Shown here: positions 26,913 to 34,400 of the stretch, piece by piece
Layout: the number at the start of each line of letters is the position of its first letter
Position numbering within the stretch: the stretch's first letter is position 1
NCBI GenBank assembly: GCA_002497905.1
Contig: DAFJ01000090.1
Span: 1 to 42,287 of the forward strand
Length of the DNA stretch: 42,287 bases
Direction of reading: 5' to 3'
From: Euryarchaeota archaeon UBA251
GTDB taxonomy: Archaea; Thermoplasmatota; Poseidoniia; Poseidoniales; Thalassarchaeaceae
Notes under the pieces: model-generated
What the model was told of the DNA's origin: nothing
The model's input: the letters and a program-made list of their open reading frames with translations, nothing else
Database searches by the model: none
Program-made: the position numbers and the translations under genes

Positions 26913-27833
26913 TCAAAGAGCAAAGGCACCACACTTTGGGCAGTAGGGATCATTGTCCACCATTGCCGAACCACACTCGACGCAACGCCTCAACGCGCGT
27001 ACTGGCTCACTATTTTGAACAGGTTTAGCATCAATCTGTGCATCAAAGTTCGAGGGTGATGGATCATAATCCTGACCACGTATAACTCTCACTTGTGGAG
27101 CAGCTGCCGTAGATTCAACAGCAGGGTCAGAACGCGTCTTACGTTCACCCTTAGACATGGATTCTACTTGCTCCATTGCTGCTCTCTCCCTAGCTCGCGC
27201 TAACTTAGAGAGAGCTCCCCTAACCAAGCCATCAGATTCCTGTGGAGGAGCAGCCTTCGTGATTCCTTTCACACTCTCTACAGGACCACTCTTTCCAGTG
27301 ACACGCTCAGTGCTACGAACCACATGCTCTTGTTCAAGAAATAATTCGACATTCTCTACATCCTCTGATGAAGATTCAATCTCTTCCGGCTCACCCTCTC
27401 GATTGACACCCGCAATAGACCCTTGAAGGCGCGCGGCAATCTTAGGACGAGAGTCAACCGGCCGACGTTGAGCCTCAACCGTCAATCGATCGTCAGCAGC
27501 ATCAGCACGAAGCCATACACCCCTATCCTCGGCACGATAGACTTTGTCAAGACGCTGAATACTCTTCGACCGATGCCATTCCATATCCTTCACGACACGA
27601 GAACGGCGGAAGAGCAGGTAACCGATTCCGAAAGAAACTCCATAGTAAGCAAACGGCGCCCATGAGGCCTCATTCAGAAGTAGTTCTACAGCCGGGGGGC
27701 CTTGATTTGAGATAATGAGAAAGATGAAGGGTGCAGAGAGGAAGAGGACGACTGAAGTCCAGCGATTCTTTTCCTCCATGAGCCTGTGTTGTGACGATGC
27801 CGCTTCAATGATTCGCGCTCTTGACTCGTTCAT
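26913..27833 (-). CDS. Two-span membrane protein with C-terminal zinc ribbon
   Basis: A 306-residue protein. Two hydrophobic spans lie at about residues 25-45 (VVLFLSAPFIFLIIS) and 60-77 (YYGVSFGIGYLLF). A charged, largely disordered cytoplasmic stretch of about 200 residues follows. The last 22 residues form a zinc ribbon, CVECGS...YCPKCGAF. The hairpin places both termini inside the cell. It sits between the glycosyltransferase and dnaJ. The listed start overlaps the glycosyltransferase 3' end by 29 bp; an ATG at 27779 (MEEKNRW) would remove the overlap and still keep both spans. No enzymatic motif is visible and the function is unknown. Confidence 0.75.
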   Translation of the reverse strand: MNESRARIIEAASSQHRLMEEKNRWTSVVLFLSAPFIFLIISNQGPPAVELLLNEASWAPFAYYGVSFGIGYLLFRRSRVVKDMEWHRSKSIQRLDKVYRAEDRGVWLRADAADDRLTVEAQRRPVDSRPKIAARLQGSIAGVNREGEPEEIESSSEDVENVELFLEQEHVVRSTERVTGKSGPVESVKGITKAAPPQESDGLVRGALSKLARARERAAMEQVESMSKGERKTRSDPAVESTAAAPQVRVIRGQDYDPSPSNFDAQIDAKPVQNSEPVRALRRCVECGSAMVDNDPYCPKCGAFAL

Positions 27834-28860
27834 TCGCTGGAGGACGTTGCTTCAACCCGCCTCGGAGAAGGCCCAAACTGAATGAAATATGAAGAATGAC
27901 CAATCCAAGGGGCACTCCTAGAAGGAGAGAAAGACGGCGAAATCGAATCGCTTCAAAACTGCCGACGAGGAAAGCAATCGACACGTAGGCTACGATTAGA
28001 AGAAATGAAATTTGATTTGAACCTTCAACTTCGCTTGAAATGGCAAATCCACATATCACTGCTAAGAGGCCTATCCACGGCAACAATTCTCTTGCACGAA
28101 GCCGGGTAACTGAGACACTTGCCTGCCTAGCTCGCCAGTATCCATAGCGATGACCCATCCCCCATAGCGAAGAGAAACTCCTCCGTTTAGCCATATGGAG
28201 ATACGATGCATCAGACCGCATCACTGGCCAACCAGCCTTTGCAATCCGAAGATTTAGATCTCGATCCTGCCCAACTACCCAACGCTCGTCCCAACCATTG
28301 ACGTCTTGAATGGCTTCAACACGATGTAGACAGAAAGCAGGAGATTCCGCAATCGAGCGACCTTTGAATCGTGCAAACTGGCCACTACCTCCAAGGGGAG
28401 ATGAGAGAAGAGCCTCGATACTTGATTCCCCCCATGATCCACCCGTAACCTCTGGAATGATTTTCGTACCCATCGATCCAATTGACCGGCCTATTTCCGC
28501 CTCCGCTTCTTGAAGGTCAGCTAGTCTATTCTCCAGATGTTCAGGTGGAACCCAGGCATGTCCAATAATCTCAAACATATGGGACTCATTATCGACCTTC
28601 TTGAGAGCAAGGTTCCTTGCATGAGGGACATGAACCCCGGGATTATCGAGTAATTCAACGACTGGCCCCTCACCTGATATGCTCTCTCGCACATGTTGCA
28701 AAGCGATCTCACGGGTACCATCGGTCGAGCCTCCATCCAGCACTAAAACACGATGTTGATCACGAGGCAGAGTCTGTGAACGAATGGAACGGAGACAACG
28801 GTCTAGGTGTAATTCCTCATTCAGAACGGGGATGACGGTCAACACCGAAGGTTCCGCCAT
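27805..28860 (-). CDS. Family 2 glycosyltransferase with C-terminal membrane spans
   Basis: A 351-residue GT-A fold glycosyltransferase. The N-terminus VLTVIPVLNEELHLDRCL is the nucleotide-sugar-binding strand-loop typical of GT2. DGGSTDGTRE holds the first Asp motif. GQDRDLNLRIAKAG corresponds to the acidic catalytic-base region. Three hydrophobic spans follow after residue about 255. It probably adds a sugar to a lipid carrier or surface glycan at the inner membrane face, as in ExoA-like enzymes; donor and acceptor are unknown. The ATG at 28860 is chosen because the domain begins directly after it. It could help glycosylate the sequon-rich surface proteins, but that is inference. Confidence 0.9.
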   Translation of the reverse strand: MAEPSVLTVIPVLNEELHLDRCLRSIRSQTLPRDQHRVLVLDGGSTDGTREIALQHVRESISGEGPVVELLDNPGVHVPHARNLALKKVDNESHMFEIIGHAWVPPEHLENRLADLQEAEAEIGRSIGSMGTKIIPEVTGGSWGESSIEALLSSPLGGSGQFARFKGRSIAESPAFCLHRVEAIQDVNGWDERWVVGQDRDLNLRIAKAGWPVMRSDASYLHMAKRRSFSSLWGMGHRYGYWRARQASVSVTRLRARELLPWIGLLAVICGFAISSEVEGSNQISFLLIVAYVSIAFLVGSFEAIRFRRLSLLLGVPLGLVILHISFSLGLLRGGLKQRPPANERVKSANH

Positions 28861-28965
28861 GCCCTGATGCACCACTATCTGGGCGTCAATCTTCCTCAAC
28901 CTAAACAGAAATGAACACGGTTCTATGGCACAAGAGCCATGACCCGGATTCAACAAGAATGAGTC

Positions 28966-29475
28966 ATGGCCGAACCAACTGTGTGGATTGAGACACGGAT
29001 TGGGGCTCACGAGGACCCTGCCAAAATTATGGAATGTATCCACATACTCTTCCCAGACTTCCATCCTGACTCGGAAATTGAGATAGGAGATTACCCTCGA
29101 AGCCAACCTTGGGTGACAATACAGGGTCCAGCAAATGATTTGTCATCATTCATTCAGAAACTACGAGACCAGAGAATTCTGGATACGGCAATGGATGCAA
29201 TGAGTATGGATATCACCGAGAAATCCTCAATGTTCAGAATCTCTCGACAGGCAGCCCTAGCAGGGAAGGTTGGATTTGTGCTTGAGGGCGATTCGTCGCT
29301 CGGTGGGGATCTTCGTATATTGTTGGAGCATGATGACATTCGATATTGGATTGAAACTGCTACTGACCACCCTGGTCGTCGAAATGTGCCACGTAGAATT
29401 GGAGATGAACAAGGCATGGAGATGGACGGGAGTCCAAGGGAATGGGCCGAAGAAAGATTTCAATCGAGAGATTGA
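28966..29475 (+). CDS. UPF0201 family protein (archaeal RNA-binding-like)
   Basis: A 169-residue soluble protein of the archaeal UPF0201 family, a small alpha/beta fold linked to RNA binding by its Pfam grouping but without a proven role. The family pattern is visible: an N-terminal strand WIETRIGAHEDPAKIM, then the central helix QRILDTAMDAM, then RISRQAALAGKVGF and SSLGGDLRILLE. The C-terminal 35 residues are an extra charged tail. The 3' end overlaps the convergent Pcp-Nudix gene by 16 bp. It is divergent from the glycosyltransferase across 105 bp, in which I see only a weak ATGGC/GCCAT inverted pair and no strong TATA box. Confidence 0.82.
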   Translation: MAEPTVWIETRIGAHEDPAKIMECIHILFPDFHPDSEIEIGDYPRSQPWVTIQGPANDLSSFIQKLRDQRILDTAMDAMSMDITEKSSMFRISRQAALAGKVGFVLEGDSSLGGDLRILLEHDDIRYWIETATDHPGRRNVPRRIGDEQGMEMDGSPREWAEERFQSRD

Positions 29476-30485
29476 ATCCGTTTGACTAGTGGGATATCTG
29501 CTTCTAACCAATCGAGTTCACCCAAATCTTCCTTCGCAACCCAGCGATGCTCAGTATGACTCCGAAGTGCAGGCGGAGCGCCTCCATCATACTCACATAT
29601 CCAGAACTCCAATTCCACACTGGCGTGAGGATATACGTGGAATATTCGTTCAAAGAACTGAATAGGCTGGATAGCCCAACCTAATTCTTCATCACATTCT
29701 CGGATTAAGGCATCCGATACAGTTTCGCCTAGTTCCAGCTTACCACCAGGGAACTCCCAAAGGCCTTCATGTCGCCCTGAAGCACGGCGACTTGCCATCC
29801 ATTGATTCCCATTTCTGAACAATGCCCCTGCTACCTCGATGTGAGGAGGTTGTACCACGATTGCTGAGACACGTTGCACCAGATTCAATTGAACTTTGAT
29901 ATCCATCTCTTCAGAAGGAGGAAGATGGAGGAAAGTACAGGGTATCACCTCGTCTGCATCCTTATCCAAAGCATGCAGTGTTCTGTAGAGGGTCTCATTG
30001 CAAACATATCCGCCTGCATCATGGCTTAGTTCAAGGATCGTAGACAAACCATCTTGACGTACATACTCTGAATCAACTGAACAGGAGATTAAATCCGGAC
30101 CATTCACAACGATTTCCCCATTGGACGTACGACCGGAATTATCTGCCTCCATGAATCTATTCCGATTGATCCCTTGCGATTCAATTCGTGGTACTTTGGC
30201 ATCACGAGCTAATCCAAGATGAATAATTGCTGAAAAGTCATCTAACGACCCATGACTAATCATATCTGCAACAGCACGACTCCCTGCCTCGTCGACACTC
30301 AATCGTTGAGCAACCCATTCGATACATATTGTCCGATGCAGAGGTTGACCGCTGCCTGATTCCCGTGGACCAAGGTCAACGATTGATGAGGTTTCACCAA
30401 GTAATTCGGCGACTTGCCAACTGATGTTCTCCGACAAGCCCCCAAACGCCTCGAAGCCAGTCAGCAGGACACGACGGGTCTCCAT
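29460..30485 (-). CDS. Pyroglutamyl peptidase - Nudix hydrolase fusion
   Basis: A 341-residue two-domain protein. Residues 1 to about 212 are a C15 pyrrolidone-carboxyl peptidase, which removes N-terminal pyroglutamate. The start RRVLLTGFEAFGG is the family signature, and the triad is visible as Glu102 (RIESQGIN), Cys162 (GGYVCNETLY) and His187 (TFLHLPP). Residues about 213-341 are a MutT-like Nudix domain. Its Nudix box runs from Gly248 to Trp270 and matches GX5EX7REUXEEXGU, with Glu254, Arg262, Glu263, Glu266 and Glu267. MutT-type enzymes cleave nucleoside diphosphates such as 8-oxo-dGTP. There is no stop or frameshift between the domains. Both active sites look complete, so a bifunctional enzyme is likely. 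The biological link between the two reactions is unclear. Confidence 0.88.
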   Translation of the reverse strand: METRRVLLTGFEAFGGLSENISWQVAELLGETSSIVDLGPRESGSGQPLHRTICIEWVAQRLSVDEAGSRAVADMISHGSLDDFSAIIHLGLARDAKVPRIESQGINRNRFMEADNSGRTSNGEIVVNGPDLISCSVDSEYVRQDGLSTILELSHDAGGYVCNETLYRTLHALDKDADEVIPCTFLHLPPSEEMDIKVQLNLVQRVSAIVVQPPHIEVAGALFRNGNQWMASRRASGRHEGLWEFPGGKLELGETVSDALIRECDEELGWAIQPIQFFERIFHVYPHASVELEFWICEYDGGAPPALRSHTEHRWVAKEDLGELDWLEADIPLVKRIQSLD

Positions 30486-30587
30486 GACTCTTCACCATGG
30501 AACGGGGGATGAAGAGATTCCCCAAGAACTGGATGTTAAGGCACAACTGAGGGAGAACTTCACAAAAGGCGCCATTCATGTCACCTC

Positions 30588-30932
30588 ATGGAAGAAGGCG
30601 ATGTGGGAATTGACATCGTCGAAGAACTCAGAGGTAGAGCACGGACACCGCTGAATGTCCTTCGGATTATCTGGTACGAATTCTCAGGAGGAGTCGGACC
30701 TTGGGGCGCTCTACGACCATTAATTGCCATCGGACTTGCATTAGTTCCATTCCTGTTCTTAGGACAACACTTCAACCGCCAACATGCAAAAGCCAGAGAT
30801 TGGACGCTGCTCCAAGTCCCACTTCTCCTCTCTATTCTCCTGTGGCCCCTACTCTACATCTACTCAATCGTGGACGCATGGTGGCTTGCTAACGAACGGG
30901 TCGCTGAAGCAACCACAACGACGACAGTATGA
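30588..30932 (+). CDS. Small two-span membrane protein
   Basis: A 114-residue protein. A short cytoplasmic-type helix (DIVEELRGRARTPLNV) is followed by two membrane spans, LIAIGLALVPFLFLG at about residues 45-59 and LLLSILLWPLLYIYSIVDA at about 78-96. It ends in a Thr run. The N-terminal part before the spans includes FSGGVGPWGALRP. No family is recognised. The ATG at 30588 is the only start after an in-frame stop at 30537. The gene is divergent from the Pcp-Nudix fusion (102 bp between starts) and ends 3 bp from the convergent small helical gene. Confidence 0.65.
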   Translation: MEEGDVGIDIVEELRGRARTPLNVLRIIWYEFSGGVGPWGALRPLIAIGLALVPFLFLGQHFNRQHAKARDWTLLQVPLLLSILLWPLLYIYSIVDAWWLANERVAEATTTTTV

Positions 30933-30935
30933 GAA

Positions 30936-31403
30936 TCAAAACTCTTCAGGGAGATCCATTGGAGAGAACAGTTGCCCCACACCGGATGCAAAAGAAAGTT
31001 GAGTTCGAGCGAGTTGTTCCCAACGTCGAAGAGCAAGTACTGCATCCATGAACGGTAGTTCAGTTGCATTGATGACAGTACGAATCAGTGTATCGAGGAT
31101 ATCCATACGGTCCTGATCGACAATCTCAAGAATCCGTTCAAGAGACATCCCCCCTCTAGTGTCTATATCCCCAGTAGCCTCAATCGGCCATGGATTGAGT
31201 ACGTTTTCTGGAAGTATCTCATCAGCCATTGCAGCCTTCTTCTCCAACTCATCTACCATTCGGTTGAGGTACTTTGAGAGAACCAGACTCACCTCAATAA
31301 CAGGCATGGACATCTGATTTACGAGATGAACCATGTTCTCCTGAAGGAAAAGCATCTTCTCCGTGCTTGGAGAATCCTCAGTTGGTATCCTGTCCTCGGA
31401 CAT
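30936..31403 (-). CDS. Small helical protein of unknown function
   Basis: A 155-residue soluble, mostly alpha-helical protein with no zinc ribbon, signal peptide or membrane span. Recurring Leu/Ile/Val heptad-like stretches such as VIEVSLVLSKYLNRMVDELEKKAAM suggest a coiled coil or helical bundle. It follows the giant EF-hand surface protein by 11 bp on the same strand, so the two are probably co-transcribed and could interact through that protein's cytoplasmic tail; this is inference. The ATG at 31403 is preferred to an in-frame TTG at 31418. Confidence 0.65.
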   Translation of the reverse strand: MSEDRIPTEDSPSTEKMLFLQENMVHLVNQMSMPVIEVSLVLSKYLNRMVDELEKKAAMADEILPENVLNPWPIEATGDIDTRGGMSLERILEIVDQDRMDILDTLIRTVINATELPFMDAVLALRRWEQLARTQLSFASGVGQLFSPMDLPEEF

Positions 31404-31414
31404 TGGTTCGCCTC

Positions 31415-34400
31415 TCAACGGACTTCGCCCAATGCTTCTGCGGCCTTAGATAGCTCTGCAGTCGTAAGGTAACGGTTGCCGTCAGAATCGAAGAACTCAG
31501 CAGCAGCAAGGAATGCGTTACGGTCTGTAATCCCATGTTGTCGCATGACGTGATCAACAACACGCTCGGAGAATCGGGCAGCAGTGTTTCCACCAGTGAC
31601 CTCTGTGGCCGTGGAACCTTGAGAATAGGCATTCTGGGCCTGCTGAACCCGCCATGCGGCAATCTGTTGAGGCGACCAGCCCTGCGCAGTAAGCTGCTCA
31701 TCCGTCCACTGGAGTGGAGCGGGTTGACTCGGTGCTTCGACTACCGGAGCAGGAGGTGCAGCAGCAGGAGGTGCAGCGGCAGGAGGGGGAGGAGAAACAG
31801 GTTGATTCAGGCCAGGAGGAGGTGGAGGTGCCATAGCAACTCCAGATGGGGGTGGTGGTGGAGAGCGTGACTTCCCTTTGCTTTCCGCTTCGACAAGAGC
31901 CGTCTGCTCCTCACCTTGGATACCGCCCTCCGAGTCCTCTTCACCTTCAGAATTCATCTCTTGACGATAGAGCACCAGCATGATTGTGCCGAATATTAAG
32001 CCGAAGAGTGCAGCGAGATAGAGTAGGAAGGTCACTTGTGATTCCTCAATTTGCTCCGCGAGCGCAGCCCCATCACGAGCCTGATAAGGCTGGATTTGAA
32101 GGGACTCAAGTGTCATCATATCCACATCGATATGGCCATCTCGAGCTACTATACGGAAGCGCTCTACCTCTGGCTCCTGAACCGTTCTCGTAGTCATATC
32201 AATCGCCGCATTGTAGGTAGAACCAGCCATGATACGGAGTTCTGTTGAAGCGCCATCAACGTCCGCCCATATACCAGGGGAAATCTCCTGCTGAATCTGG
32301 AAAAGAACCATCCCCTCTTCATCGACATCATTCAATCCCTCTATGCTAAGAGTCACATTCTCACCACCAACTGGCGACGGCTCAGACCATCGAATGATTG
32401 AGGTTGGAAGATCAATGGATGGACCAATCCGGACAAGCCTCCAAGAATCGAAGGGTTGTAACTCAGAGTTGGCGATATTCTCGTAAGGATTACCTGCACG
32501 ATCTGCTCCAGTCACCCATACATCGACGATGTAGCCTGGAAGGAGAGGCGTGGCCCCTCCATCAGTGAAATCGATCTTCCCACTCCACATTGCATTGCTC
32601 TGAATGATAGTCAAGTCAGACAACGGTGCACTACCACGACTAATCTCACTCGAACCTGCACGGACACGATAATGGAGGACAGTCATAATGGAATCATCGA
32701 AACCACTCGAATCTGTCGTGAATAGATTGACGTTGACCTGATTCGCCTGATCGATTCTCACATCACCATTTGGAGAGATGGAATCAATCTCCGGAGGGGT
32801 ACCATCAACAGAAAGTTGGAGGCGTGGTGTAGTCGAGGTCTCATCAGTTGCAAGCCCGGGAAGGGCCTCTAGGATCATTGAAGCATCGAGGTAACCAGAC
32901 TGGAGGTTAGGAACAAGGATGTCAAGAGTGAAGTGACCATCATCTCGAGGAACGGCTGACCATGTGTTCTCAAGATCAGCTACGACAATATCACAAGCGC
33001 CCCCAGGTGCAGGAATCTGATCCTCACTAAACAAGAGGCGCCCCTCAATACGAACAACTTGGCCTGCTGCAATAAGAGCAGGTTCGCCCCCTTCACTGAC
33101 AAACACATTGCGGCCTGTCGCTAGATCAACTGCAGTCAGATGGCCGGGCTCCATGTCAAAACGGAGGTCGTTATCGAGGCTCCATTCATCGAATCCAAGA
33201 CCGCCCCGATCATCGTGACAAGGCACAACTTCACCTTCGTTGCACGGCCAATCTGTGACTTCCACGACTGGAATGAAGGTCTGAGAACCATCAGTATCGA
33301 ACTCCTCAGGGAACCACCAAGTAAGCTGGAATCTGAGGTCAACGAATAATGTGGATGGGTCATCTGATGTATCGAATGGATCGGGGCCATAAGAGGTATA
33401 GAGATTGGATACTGCGAGGCCATCTCCTCCTGATTCGAAATCTATTGTTGTGGCACCATTCGCATCCAAGGTCACATTGCCATAGATTGATTGTCTAGGA
33501 TCATTGAGATTACCGGCCAAAGCGAGTTGGATTGTCCGAATATCATTCCAACCATTTCCATCCTGAATACGAAGTCGGGCAGTGTACTGAATCCCAGGAT
33601 GGAGGGGGGTCTCATCGTCATGACCAATGATAGTGCTATTCTCCGATATCAATCGAGGCTCAAACTCCTCGCGAGTAATGTAAGACGTCAAATCTTCCGT
33701 CCAGTCTGATACACCTGAACGATCCTTGTTACACGGTGATGGAGGCTCCGGACAAACTGCATCTCCCCCAAGTGCGATGGAGTTCCCGCTAGTGTCTTGT
33801 CCAGTGACGTAGATTGATACACGCTCCTTGTGAACATTCCAAGAATCATCTATGATTCCATTGAATATGTTGATCCCACCAGCCTGTATCTCCGGCGAAC
33901 GGAACAACATCTGAGAATACTCAGATGGATCGGGGACCTTGTTGTAATTCAAGTCAGATTGATTCTCAATCCAATAGTGAACAGTAATCTCCTCCGGAGG
34001 GTCCACAGAATCCTGAATCATGATTGAAATCGGTTGACTCCCCGCATGCATCTCAGAGCCTTCGGATGGCGTCGCACCAATGACCAATGGACTAACACCA
34101 TCGAGCACCAGCTTCACAGTGTTCTGGTTTGGATTGACATAAGTCGAACCGTTCTGCATCGAGAAGGTTTCAACTTGGAATAGCATCCCTCCTGGCGAGG
34201 ACTGGAAGGGTGTCTGGAATGACATTGAATAGAGTCCGTAGGATGGATTTGTCTGATTCACAAAGGACTTTCGCTCCTCAAGTGGTTGGCCATCAAGTGT
34301 CAAGTTCTGACCTACCACGCGCATACCAAACTCACCCGGCTTTGGATATCGCGCAGTATCCTCGAAGGCGATAGTTCCGGAGAACGTGGCATTACGCCCA

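Noticed and set aside
28925..28940. ATGGC-N6-GCCAT inverted pair in the glycosyltransferase/UPF0201 gap
   Set aside because: Five-base arms are too short to call an operator without conservation evidence.
28843..28983. Divergent glycosyltransferase and UPF0201 genes both begin MAEP(S/T)V with similar DNA
   Set aside because: Only about six codons match with several mismatches, and the proteins are unrelated; probably coincidence.
31730..31870. GGTGGAG/GCAGGAGG-rich stretch as a DNA repeat
   Set aside because: It is explained by the Pro/Ala-rich cytoplasmic tail encoded on the minus strand.
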